From positions 5,332,001 to 5,396,000 of the forward strand of contig NZ_CP107976.1 in NCBI RefSeq assembly GCF_036099295.1: a stretch of 64,000 bases of DNA. Reading direction: 5' to 3'. How positions within the stretch are numbered: position 1 is the first letter of the stretch; every line of letters begins with the position of its first letter. Positions 8,993-16,607 of the stretch are shown here, in pieces. Both the position numbers and the translations under genes were made by a program. The notes below the pieces were generated by a model. It ran no database searches. It saw only the letters and a list, made by a program, of their open reading frames with translations, and was not told where the DNA came from. The stretch comes from Streptomyces sp. NBC_00358 (GTDB lineage Bacteria > Actinomycetota > Actinomycetes > Streptomycetales > Streptomycetaceae).

Positions 8993-9499
8993 GTGCGACA
9001 ACTTGCCTCACGCAAGGAGCGGTTGGCGACCGAAGGCGGCGAGGGCGCGGAGTGCCTTCCGGCGCACGGCCGTGCCCGGCCGGACCCGTCGGAGGGCGGG
9101 GCGGCCGGGGCCCGGCCGTATTCGCGGCTGGTCGCCTGGACCGGGTGGCTGCTGGTCGTGTGCGGGTTCGCCCTGCTGCCGTGGCTGTACGCGCTGGCGA
9201 CCGGGCGGCCGGATTCCGCGACCGCCGCGCACTGGCCGGTCACCTGGGTGGGCCTCGACGCGCTGGAGGCGGCCGGCCTGATCGCCACCGGCGTCCTCGC
9301 GGCCCGTGGCGACCGACGGCACGCCTTGGCGGCCACCACGACCGCCACCCTGCTCGTGCTCGACGCCTGGTTCGACACCACGACCGCGGTCGCGGGCAGC
9401 GACCTGGCCGAGGCGGCGACGATGGCGCTCTGTGCCGAACTGCCCCTGGCCGCACTGTGCGCGTGGCTGGCGGTCCGGGCGATGGGGCGACGGGCATAG
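8993..9499 (+). CDS. Small membrane protein of unknown function
   Basis: The protein has 168 residues from a GTG. A hydrophilic N-terminus of about 45 residues is followed by four hydrophobic segments (VAWTGWLLVVCGFALLPWLYAL, VGLDALEAAGLIATGVLAA, HALAATTTATLLVLDAWFD, AELPLAALCAWLAVRAM). I do not recognise the family. The motif LDAWFDTTTA in TM3 resembles that of other small actinobacterial membrane proteins of unknown role. It stands alone between the catabolic cluster and the SDR-TetR pair. Confidence 0.65.
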   Translation: MRQLASRKERLATEGGEGAECLPAHGRARPDPSEGGAAGARPYSRLVAWTGWLLVVCGFALLPWLYALATGRPDSATAAHWPVTWVGLDALEAAGLIATGVLAARGDRRHALAATTTATLLVLDAWFDTTTAVAGSDLAEAATMALCAELPLAALCAWLAVRAMGRRA

Positions 9500-9644
9500 G
9501 GCCCGGACGCCGAACCGGGTTCGAGACGAGTGTGCAAGTGGCCGTCCTGTTCCGCGCGTTGAGGGTGTCCGGGGAGATCACCAGGACGGGCGCGGGCCAT
9601 CACGGGACCGCCCCGACCGACTTCCGGGGCCCCCACCCGCGCAA

Positions 9645-9674
9645 GTAGCGACGCTACTGTTTGAGTGTTAGCGT
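9645..9674. promoter_or_regulatory. Palindrome upstream of SDR-TetR pair, likely autoregulatory operator
   Basis: GTAGCG-A-CGCTAC (9645-9657) is a perfect 13-bp palindrome. Its right half, ACGCTA, pairs again with TAGCGT at 9669-9674. It lies 54 bp ahead of the SDR ATG, and the second gene of the unit encodes a TetR protein, so local repression is the simplest reading. Confidence 0.5.
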
Positions 9675-9727
9675 TGTTCTCGTGGGGTGGTGAATCCCGC
9701 TGCCCCGGCGAGACAAGGAGCAACGCC

Positions 9728-10477
9728 ATGAGTGAGCAGCCGAGCACCTCCCCGCGCGTCGCGATCGTCACGGGCGGGTCCCGCGGCATCGGACGCGAGA
9801 GCGCCGAGCGGCTGGCCCGTGAGGGGTTCGCCGTCGTCGTGAACTACGCGGGCAACGCCGCCGAGGCCGACAAGGCGGTCGCCGCGATCGGCGAGGCCGG
9901 CGGACAGGCCATCGCCTTCCGCGCCGACGTCGCCGAGGAGGCGGAGGTCGCCGCACTCTTCGACGCGGCCGAGAAGGCCTTCGGCGGCATCGACGTCGTC
10001 GTCCACGCCGCCGGTGTCATGACCCTGGCCCCGCTCGTCGACCTCGACCTCGACGCCCTGGACCGGATGCACCGCACCAACATCCGCGGCACGTTCGTGG
10101 TCGACCAGCAGGCCGCGCGCCGTGTGCGGGCGGGCGGCGCGATCATCAACTTCTCCAGCTCCGTGCTGGCCCTCGCCATCCCCGGTTACAGCGCCTACGC
10201 CGCCACCAAGGGCGCTGTCGAGGCCATGACCATGATCGTCGCCCGCGAGCTGCGCGGCCGGGACATCACCGTCAACACCGTGGCCCCCGGCCCGACCGCC
10301 ACCGCCCTCTTCCTGGACGGCAAGGACGAGGCGACCATCGCGCGGATGGCCGCCCAGCCGCCCCTGGAGCGGCTCGGCACCCCCGAGGACATCGCCTCGG
10401 TCGTCGCCTTCCTCGCGGGCCCCGACGGCCGCTGGGTCAACGGCCAGGTCCTGCGCGCCAACGGCGGCATCGCCTGA
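9728..10477 (+). CDS. SDR-family oxidoreductase
   Basis: The protein has 249 residues, and ribosome site aaggag precedes the ATG. It shows TGGSRGIG at residues 15-22, NYAGN after the second beta strand (NADPH preference is likely), HAAGVM, catalytic YAATK and a C-terminal RANGGIA. It resembles 3-ketoacyl-ACP reductase-like or glucose dehydrogenase-like SDRs that are often induced with their own TetR. The gene is followed 49 bp later by that TetR gene. Confidence 0.85.
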   Translation: MSEQPSTSPRVAIVTGGSRGIGRESAERLAREGFAVVVNYAGNAAEADKAVAAIGEAGGQAIAFRADVAEEAEVAALFDAAEKAFGGIDVVVHAAGVMTLAPLVDLDLDALDRMHRTNIRGTFVVDQQAARRVRAGGAIINFSSSVLALAIPGYSAYAATKGAVEAMTMIVARELRGRDITVNTVAPGPTATALFLDGKDEATIARMAAQPPLERLGTPEDIASVVAFLAGPDGRWVNGQVLRANGGIA

Positions 10478-10526
10478 CCCCGTACTCTCCGTCCACCGCC
10501 CCGACGACGACGTCAGGAACCGCGCG

Positions 10527-11288
10527 ATGAGCGACACCCCGATCCCCGGCGGGGCCACCCCCGCCCCCGGTGCCGCCGCCCCGGCGAGCACCAAGGCCCG
10601 CATCCTGGCCGTGGCCGCCGAACTGGTCGCGCGGTCGCCCGACGGGGACGTGTCGACGCGGGCCGTGTGCGAGGCCGCCGGGGTCGGCGCCCCCGCGCTC
10701 TACCGCCACTTCGGGGACAAGGAAGGCCTGCTGTCGGCCGTCGTCGACCACGGCTGGGAGCGTTACCTGGCGGCCAAGCGGGAACGGCACCCCGGCACCA
10801 ACCCGGTTCAGGACCTGCGCGACGGCTGGGACGGCCACACCGAGTTCGCCCTGCGGAACCCGAACCTCTACCGCCTGATGAACTCCCCGGCGATGCGCAC
10901 CCCGCCGGCCGCGGCCCTGGAGTCCCACCGCATCCTCACCGGCGACCTGCGCCGCGCCGCCGAACAGGGCAAGCTGCGGCTCGCCCCCGAACTCGCCGCG
11001 CAGATGATCATGTCCTCCAACGTCGGCGTCTGCCTGATGCTGGTCTCCCGCCCGGCCACCTTCACCGACCGGACGCTCTCCCGCCGGGTCCGCGACGCGG
11101 TGCACGCGGTCGTCTTCACCCCGGACGTGACCGCGCCCGCCGCGGGAGCGGATGCCGTCGCCTCCGCCGTCCCGGCCACCGCGACCCGCCTCGGCGCGCA
11201 GCTCCGCCAGAACCCGAGCCCCGCCTTCACCCCCGCCGAGGCGGCCATGTTCACGGAGTGGCTGGACCGCCTGTCCAACACGGATTGA
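10527..11288 (+). CDS. TetR-family transcriptional regulator
   Basis: The protein has 253 residues. An Ala/Pro-rich tail of about 22 residues precedes the TetR helix-turn-helix: TKARILAVAAELVARSPDG, VSTRAVCEAAGVGAPALYRHFGDKEGLL. The ligand-binding half is of normal length, with a Pro/Ala-rich insert near residue 205. It probably represses the SDR gene upstream through the palindrome at 9645. It is less likely to be the factor behind the CTGACGG palindromes, since none lies at its own promoter. Confidence 0.85.
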   Translation: MSDTPIPGGATPAPGAAAPASTKARILAVAAELVARSPDGDVSTRAVCEAAGVGAPALYRHFGDKEGLLSAVVDHGWERYLAAKRERHPGTNPVQDLRDGWDGHTEFALRNPNLYRLMNSPAMRTPPAAALESHRILTGDLRRAAEQGKLRLAPELAAQMIMSSNVGVCLMLVSRPATFTDRTLSRRVRDAVHAVVFTPDVTAPAAGADAVASAVPATATRLGAQLRQNPSPAFTPAEAAMFTEWLDRLSNTD

Positions 11289-11396
11289 GAACCCGGTCGG
11301 GGTCCGTCACTTCGACATGCGAAAGTTTTCAGGGCGGGCGCTCCGGCGCGGGGGGCCGCTTTGTCACCGGCCGCCCTCACCTCGGCAGATCCGCCC

Positions 11397-11792
11397 TCAC
11401 CCCCGCAGATCCACCCGGACCGTCAGCAGCGCCGTCCCGATCAGCCGTACCGCCGCGCTGTTGCCCCGGGGCAGGATGCGCAGCCGGGCCACCGGGTCGT
11501 CGTCCGGGAGGAGGTGCGCCGTGCCCTCGTGCCACCGGCCGCGGAGTCGCACCCGCACTCTCGGGTCCGCCTGGATGTTGCGTACGTACTGCGACCGTTC
11601 CCCGAACTCCGAGACCAGCCAGAAGGCGTCACCGACGCGGCGGCCGCCGAGCGGGGTGCGCCGGGGCAGGCCGGAGACACGGCCGGTGGTCTCCAGGAGC
11701 GTCTGGAACGGCATCCGGCGCGCGAGCGGGTTGACGAGGTGCCGCTGGAAGGCGGTCGTGGTGCGGAACCTGAGGTCGGTGAGGCGGGCCAT
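11397..11792 (-). CDS. Nitroreductase-family deazaflavin (F420)-dependent oxidoreductase
   Basis: The protein has 131 residues, from the ATG at 11792 with AGGAG 12 bp upstream. The Ddn-like split barrel is recognised from TTGRVSGLPRRTPLGGRRVGDAFWLVSEFGERSQYVRNIQADPRVR (read in parts) and the closing half. Relatives bind F420 or related deazaflavins and reduce quinones or nitro compounds. It is divergent from the nuclease-fold gene at 11885. FO synthase lies 5 kb away. Confidence 0.78.
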   Translation of the reverse strand: MARLTDLRFRTTTAFQRHLVNPLARRMPFQTLLETTGRVSGLPRRTPLGGRRVGDAFWLVSEFGERSQYVRNIQADPRVRVRLRGRWHEGTAHLLPDDDPVARLRILPRGNSAAVRLIGTALLTVRVDLRG

Positions 11793-11884
11793 GGTCGGTG
11801 GGGCTCCTGTCCGGGCTGGTGTGTGGCACAAGGGAGTTGTTTCAATGGTCCCCGATGTCGCGCGACAGGAGCAGGTGGCTGCGG

Positions 11885-12721
11885 ATGCGGGTTGTGACCT
11901 GGAACCTCTGGTGGCGGTTCGGGCCCTGGGAAGAGCGGCAGAAAGCCATCCTGGCCGTGCTGCGCGAGCTGCGGCCCGATGTCGTCGGGTTGCAGGAGGT
12001 CTGGGAGTGCGGCGGCCAGAACCTCGCCGGGTGGCTCGCGGACGAGCTCGGAATGCACTGGACCTGGGCGGCTTCCGATGCCTCGGACCGCTGGCAGCGG
12101 CGGATCGGGGACCCCACGGTCGACGTCGGCAACGCCGTGCTGAGCCGCTGGCCGGTGGTGGCGCAGGAAGTGCTGCGGCTGCCCGCCCCCGACGAGCTGT
12201 ACGACGGACGGCTCGCCCTGCACGCCCGCCTGGCCACGCCCACCCAAGAGGTGCCCTTCTTCACCACCCACCTCACCTCGGCCGTCCACGCCTCGGGCGT
12301 ACGCCGCGAACAGGTCACCGCCCTCGCGGAGTTCGTCGCCGCGCACCGGGGCGGCACCGACTTCCCCCCGGTCGTCACGGGTGACTTCAACGCCTGGCCG
12401 GACTCCGACGAGATCCGGTTGTTCGGGGGATACAAGACGTCTCCCGTGGTTCCCGGGCAGGTCTTCCTGGACGCCTGGGAGTACGCGGGCCCGACGGCAC
12501 CCTGGGCCACCTGGGACCCGGCGAACGCCCATGTCGGCCCGCACAGCCCGGCCGCGCGCATCGACTACGTCTTCGTCGGGCCGCCCGGCCCCGGCGGCCT
12601 CGGGCACGTCCGGTCCGTTCGGCGGGCCGGGGACGGGCCGGTCGGCGGGGCGTGGCCCTCGGACCACGCGGCCGTCGTGGCCGACTTGTCCCTCCCTCCG
12701 GGCGGTCCGGACACGCCCTGA
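11885..12721 (+). CDS. Endonuclease/exonuclease/phosphatase family protein
   Basis: The protein has 278 residues, using ATG 11885 since the product then begins directly at the first strand (MRVVTWNLWW). Motifs of the DNase I-like metal phosphodiesterase fold are present: N-L-W, GLQEVWE (metal Glu), FFTTHL, GDFNAWPDSDE, and C-terminal SDHAAV. The substrate may be DNA, a phospholipid or a phosphorylated small molecule. No signal peptide is visible, so it is probably cytoplasmic. Confidence 0.82.
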   Translation: MRVVTWNLWWRFGPWEERQKAILAVLRELRPDVVGLQEVWECGGQNLAGWLADELGMHWTWAASDASDRWQRRIGDPTVDVGNAVLSRWPVVAQEVLRLPAPDELYDGRLALHARLATPTQEVPFFTTHLTSAVHASGVRREQVTALAEFVAAHRGGTDFPPVVTGDFNAWPDSDEIRLFGGYKTSPVVPGQVFLDAWEYAGPTAPWATWDPANAHVGPHSPAARIDYVFVGPPGPGGLGHVRSVRRAGDGPVGGAWPSDHAAVVADLSLPPGGPDTP

Positions 12722-12727
12722 GGTCCT

Positions 12728-12976
12728 TCAGCAGCGGTTGTCTCTCTTGAGCACCCGCAGAAGGGCGCCGAAGGCGGCGGGGGTGGTCGAGAGTATGGAG
12801 TGGGTCGGGTCGGCGCTTTCGGTGAGACGGACCGTTTCTGCCGTGGCGGTCGCCGTGACGTGGAGACAGGCGTCGCCCTCCTGGCAGTGAGAGGACTTCT
12901 GCCAGGAGGCGGCGACGTGGAGGCAGGCCTCGCCCTGTGCGCAGTAGGACGACTTCTGCCAGGTGGTGGCGGGCAT
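12728..12976 (-). CDS. DUF397 protein with duplicated core
   Basis: The protein has 82 residues from ATG 12976 (AGGGA upstream). DUF397 normally has one W-x-K-S-S-x-S/C core; here it occurs twice: WQKSSYCAQGEACLHVA and WQKSSHCQEGDACLHVT. It is followed by the usual C-terminal VRLTES...FGALLRVLK. Such small proteins partner the adjacent HTH protein in whiJ-like regulatory units. The gene lies just after the HTH gene, in the same direction, with about 11 bp between them. Confidence 0.75.
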   Translation of the reverse strand: MPATTWQKSSYCAQGEACLHVAASWQKSSHCQEGDACLHVTATATAETVRLTESADPTHSILSTTPAAFGALLRVLKRDNRC

Positions 12977-12987
12977 TTCGGGTCCCT

Positions 12988-13839
12988 TCACAAGTGCTGG
13001 GCGAGGTTGTGGATGAGGTCCTGCGAGTCCGCATGGCTGAGGGATGCGGACTCCAGTCGGTCGAGAAGTAGCCGGTACTGGCCCAGTTGCGCTTCGGCGT
13101 CGATGAATACCGGTCCGTGGGACTGGTCCAGTTGGGCTGTGTCGAGTGCTGGTACGGGGCCGCTCACGAAGTACACCGACTGGCCCGAGCCGGGGAGGGA
13201 GCCCGCGTCGAACGGAATGACCCGGATCGAGACATGATCGTGGTCGCTCACCTTGAGCAGGTGGTGAAGCTGGGTGCGCGTTACGTCCGGGCCGCCGAAC
13301 TTCATGCGCAGGGCCGCTTCGTGGATCACCGCCCGGTAGGGGGCGGGCTGGTCCCGGTAGAGCACCGCCTGACGCTTCACCCGGAAGGAGACCCGATGCT
13401 CGATCTCGGGAGGGGACATCTCGGGGACAGCCTGCCGGCAGATCTCACGTGCGTGGTCGACGGTCTGGAGCAGGCCGGGGATGTGCATGCTGTGTGCGGC
13501 GTGGAGTCTCGTGCCGTGGTGTTCGATCTCGGCAAGGTCGAGCAGCCTTGACGGCAAGGTCTCGCGGAACGCCTCCCACCAGCCTCGCGTCTTGTCCGTC
13601 GCCATCTCGACCAGGGCTTCGACGAAGGCCTGATCGGGGCACGAGTACAAGCGGGCCAGGGACCTGATGCGGTCGGGGCTCACGCCGAACCGCGCCACTT
13701 CGACGTTGGAGAGCTGCCCTTGGCTCGTTCCGAGGGCACGCGCGGCCTCGGTTGACGTCATGCCCGCGCGCTCGCGCATCTTGCGCAGCTCTGCGGCCAG
13801 GCGAATTCGCCGTGCCGTGGGGGCAGGCCGTGCGGTCAT
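12988..13839 (-). CDS. HTH (XRE) regulator with DUF5753, WhiJ-like
   Basis: The protein has 283 residues. An N-terminal XRE helix-turn-helix (LRKMRERAGMTSTEAARALGTSQGQLSNVE) is followed by a DUF5753 domain (IPGLLQTVDHAREICRQ, RVKRQAVLYRD, VIPFDAGSLPG, FIDAEAQLGQYRLLLDRLES). This is the WhiJ-type architecture, working with DUF397 and HATPase neighbours to control development or antibiotic genes in Streptomyces. It is transcribed away from the ATPase gene. A perfect inverted repeat between them (13917) is the likely operator. Confidence 0.88.
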   Translation of the reverse strand: MTARPAPTARRIRLAAELRKMRERAGMTSTEAARALGTSQGQLSNVEVARFGVSPDRIRSLARLYSCPDQAFVEALVEMATDKTRGWWEAFRETLPSRLLDLAEIEHHGTRLHAAHSMHIPGLLQTVDHAREICRQAVPEMSPPEIEHRVSFRVKRQAVLYRDQPAPYRAVIHEAALRMKFGGPDVTRTQLHHLLKVSDHDHVSIRVIPFDAGSLPGSGQSVYFVSGPVPALDTAQLDQSHGPVFIDAEAQLGQYRLLLDRLESASLSHADSQDLIHNLAQHL

Positions 13840-13916
13840 CCGAACTCCTCAGGCATGCCAGTCCAGTTGAGTCGTCACCCACACGAGGGAAGTCGGGCGG
13901 GATCATCTCGAACTCG

Positions 13917-13933
13917 CGCAAATTTCATTTGCG
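13917..13933. promoter_or_regulatory. Inverted repeat CGCAAAT-TTC-ATTTGCG, probable HTH-regulator operator
   Basis: A perfect repeat with 7-bp arms lies in the divergent promoter region between the WhiJ-like gene and the ATPase gene. It is unusually AT-rich for this DNA. Confidence 0.55.
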
Positions 13934-14051
13934 GGAGCCGTATCTTCGTATGCAGGCGCCCCGCCCAGAAGAACCCCGTTCGACGGAGCGGCCAGGTCAC
14001 TGGGCACCGGAAGCGAAGAGTTCAACCCCCTCTCGTGATCGGAGACTTCCG

Positions 14052-14492
14052 ATGACCACGGTATCGCCGCCCTGGGCCTACACCCTCCAACTCCCGCACG
14101 ATCCTCGTGCCCCGGGTATCGCCAGGGCCACCCTCCGGACCGTCCTCGCCGCCCACGGCCTCACCGCACTCACCCCCACCGCGGAATTCCTGGCGTCCGA
14201 ACTGCTCACCAACGCCCACCTGCACACCCGGGGCCCGTACGCCCTCCGTGTCCTGTCGGCCGAGCCGGACCGGCTGACGGTCGCCGTCTGGGACACGGAC
14301 CCGAGGGTCCCGCCCGGCTACGGACAGACCCGCGTCCCCGTGGCCCCGGCGGAAGCCGAACACGGCCGCGGCCTGCACCTCGTACGGGCCTGCGCCGACG
14401 CGTGGGGCGTGTCCGTGCTGCGCGAGATGGGCGCGTCGAGAGGCGGGAAACTGCTGTGGGCGGAGTGCGGGGGCGGGGCGGGGGCCCGGTGA
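14052..14492 (+). CDS. ATP-binding protein, anti-sigma-factor-type HATPase
   Basis: The protein has 146 residues. GHKL ATPase of the SpoIIAB/RsbW-like streptomycete group: ASELLTNAHLHT (N box), VWDTDP (G1 region, where the usual D-N-G is altered), EHGRGLHLVRACAD (G2 region). Such proteins are standard partners in whiJ-like loci. It may act as a serine kinase or anti-sigma factor on an unknown target. Confidence 0.8.
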   Translation: MTTVSPPWAYTLQLPHDPRAPGIARATLRTVLAAHGLTALTPTAEFLASELLTNAHLHTRGPYALRVLSAEPDRLTVAVWDTDPRVPPGYGQTRVPVAPAEAEHGRGLHLVRACADAWGVSVLREMGASRGGKLLWAECGGGAGAR

Positions 14493-14593
14493 CGGCGCAG
14501 AGGTCGCTCTCGCGGCCATGCGTGCGATGTCCGTCCTCCCCGGGCGGCGCCATACTGAAGGGTGCAGCCATGCCCGTCCGTCAGGAGCAGATC

Positions 14594-14914
14594 ATGAGCG
14601 CACAACCCGAGCACGGCTGGGGAGCGACGCCCCTCCCCGAGATCCGGACCGTGGACGATCTGCGCAGGGTGCTCAGCCGCTACGGGTTCCCCGGCGACCG
14701 GGAGAGGTTCGAGGACGAGCTGGCAACGGCCATAGGAGCCTCCCCGACCAACGATTTCGCGGGTGCCGCGGCCGTGGTCCGGGCCTACCGACACAGGGTC
14801 CAGATCAGGAATTCCCCGGACATCATGGCCGCCCTCGAAGACGCGCGTGGTGGAGGCAGTGGGCCGCTCACGGCCGCCGGCTCGCCTACGCCCCCAGGAA
14901 GATCGGGTTCGTGA
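14594..14914 (+). CDS. Small hypothetical protein
   Basis: The protein has 106 residues from ATG 14594, chosen since AGGAG lies 6 bp upstream; another ATG is at 14570. A helical core reads TVDDLRRVLSRYGFPGDRERFEDELATAI and VVRAYRHRVQIR. The C-terminal Gly/Pro-rich tail overlaps the end of the convergent metallohydrolase gene by 29 bp. I do not recognise the family. Similar short proteins occur beside whiJ-like loci. Confidence 0.6.
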   Translation: MSAQPEHGWGATPLPEIRTVDDLRRVLSRYGFPGDRERFEDELATAIGASPTNDFAGAAAVVRAYRHRVQIRNSPDIMAALEDARGGGSGPLTAAGSPTPPGRSGS

Positions 14915-16400
14915 ACGCCGCCAGAGCCCCCGGTACCGGCCCCGCCGCCGTCTCGTGGCGCAACTCCGCGCGTACGTAGGCCGCGTACTGCGCCGTCGTG
15001 TTCCACTCCACCGTTCCGGAGCCCGTGACCGGCAGCGGGTCGCTGGTGAACAGCAGGCCCTCGTCGGTGACGAGGCGGACGGTGCAGCGCGGGGCGCCGG
15101 AGGCCTCCAGGCGGACGGTGACCGGGGTGTCCGGGGTGACCCTCAACCGCTCGCCGATGCCCGCGTGTTCGCCCCTGGCGCCGGACGCCGTGAAGGAGAG
15201 GGAGACCAGCTTCGACTCGGCGACGTAGGAGCGGCCCGCGCGGATGCCCTCCTGGATCGCCTCGCGGGTCAGGTCGTCGGCGAGGACGACCGTCTGCGGG
15301 CTGCCGACCTGGTCGGGGTCGCGATGCGCGTCGCTGTTGCCCATCGCCGGGAGCCAGCCGCGGCCCGCGCGCACGGAGGCGACCAGCATGTTGTCCCAGT
15401 CGGCGAGGGCGACCTCGTCGTCGGGGGTGTACGGGCCGTTCCACACCTCGACCGCGTCCGCCTCCCCGAAGCCGAACTTCCAGCCGCAGCCGATGCAGGT
15501 GGCGTGCGGATGCGCCGGCACCACGAGCCCGCCGGTGTCGCGGACACGGCGCGCGAACCGGCCGAAGCGGTTGTCGCGGGCCCGGTAGCGCCAGTCGACG
15601 AACGTGCCGGGGTCCGTGCCGAGCGCCAGCACATGCCCGTTGCGTGTGGTGATCTCCTCACCGAGCATGATCAGCAGATCGTCGCCGGCCTGGTCGGCCC
15701 AGTGCGGGTGCGCGGCATGCGTGTTGTGGTCCGAGGAGTTGATGAAGTCCAGGCCCGCCGCCCGCGCCAGCGCCGCGATCTCCGCGGGGGTGCGGCGGCC
15801 GTCCGAGTACCAGGAGTGCAGATGGCAGTCGCCGCGGTACCAGGCACGACCGCGGCCCTTGGCACGCGCGGGCGGGTACACCGGGTCCGGGGCCGGGACC
15901 CCCTTCCCGTACGTCAGCGTGACGGTGACCTCGTACGCCAGTCCCCGCGGCGCCACCGTGTACGGGCCGAGCGCGATGTGCCAGGTGCCGGGGCGCACCG
16001 CGCCGGGGACGTAACCGGGGGTCGCGTCGTCGGAGCGGATGAAGAACTCCGTGCGCGCGCCGCCCGACCAGCCCCGGAAGCCCCGGCCGCCCAGTTCCGT
16101 GCCGCGCTCGTCGAAGATGCCGATGTCCAGGGCGTTGCCCATGGTGCCGGCCGGGACGGACGGCTTGTCGTAGGTGTAGGAGACCCTGATCTCCGCGACC
16201 CCGGCCGGTACCTCGACCGGGAGGTACACGAAGTCCGGGGAGCCGGTGGGCAGGGTGCCGCGCACCGTCCTCGTCTCCTGGTCGTCCGCCGCTTCCGCGT
16301 CCGCACCGCTGGGGAAGGTCACGCTCCCCAACGTAAGCGCGGCAGCCGCTCCCGTCACGAACAGCGCGCGTCTGCCGATGCCGTGGTCGTCCTCGCACAT
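14886..16400 (-). CDS. CehA/McbA-type PHP metallohydrolase, secreted
   Basis: The protein has 504 residues. The N-terminus has a twin-arginine-like signal (GRRALFVTGAAAALTLGS). Residues around 60-185 form a beta-rich domain, then comes a PHP phosphoesterase domain: YRGDCHLHSWYSDGRRTPAE, NSSDHNTHAAH, GEEITTRNGH, VVPAHPHA, GNSDAHRDPDQ, each with metal-binding His/Asp. The CehA/McbA group includes carbaryl hydrolase-like and phosphoesterase-like enzymes. The natural substrate here is unknown. Confidence 0.8.
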   Translation of the reverse strand: MCEDDHGIGRRALFVTGAAAALTLGSVTFPSGADAEAADDQETRTVRGTLPTGSPDFVYLPVEVPAGVAEIRVSYTYDKPSVPAGTMGNALDIGIFDERGTELGGRGFRGWSGGARTEFFIRSDDATPGYVPGAVRPGTWHIALGPYTVAPRGLAYEVTVTLTYGKGVPAPDPVYPPARAKGRGRAWYRGDCHLHSWYSDGRRTPAEIAALARAAGLDFINSSDHNTHAAHPHWADQAGDDLLIMLGEEITTRNGHVLALGTDPGTFVDWRYRARDNRFGRFARRVRDTGGLVVPAHPHATCIGCGWKFGFGEADAVEVWNGPYTPDDEVALADWDNMLVASVRAGRGWLPAMGNSDAHRDPDQVGSPQTVVLADDLTREAIQEGIRAGRSYVAESKLVSLSFTASGARGEHAGIGERLRVTPDTPVTVRLEASGAPRCTVRLVTDEGLLFTSDPLPVTGSGTVEWNTTAQYAAYVRAELRHETAAGPVPGALAAFTNPIFLGA

Positions 16401-16607
16401 ACCGTTGCTCCCCGGGTGTCGGGCGTGCCAGTGACGCGATGAGCGACACGAGTGATGCGAAGTGCCACGGACCACCTTGGGAGAAGGCGGTGAACGGGGC
16501 CGCACGTCCGGGGAATCGACGGCTTTCGGGGAGACCGACAGATGCCGCGCGGTCCCAATGGGGTCAGGCCCGGCGATACCTGATCACCTCGACCGTATGC
16601 TCGAAGG

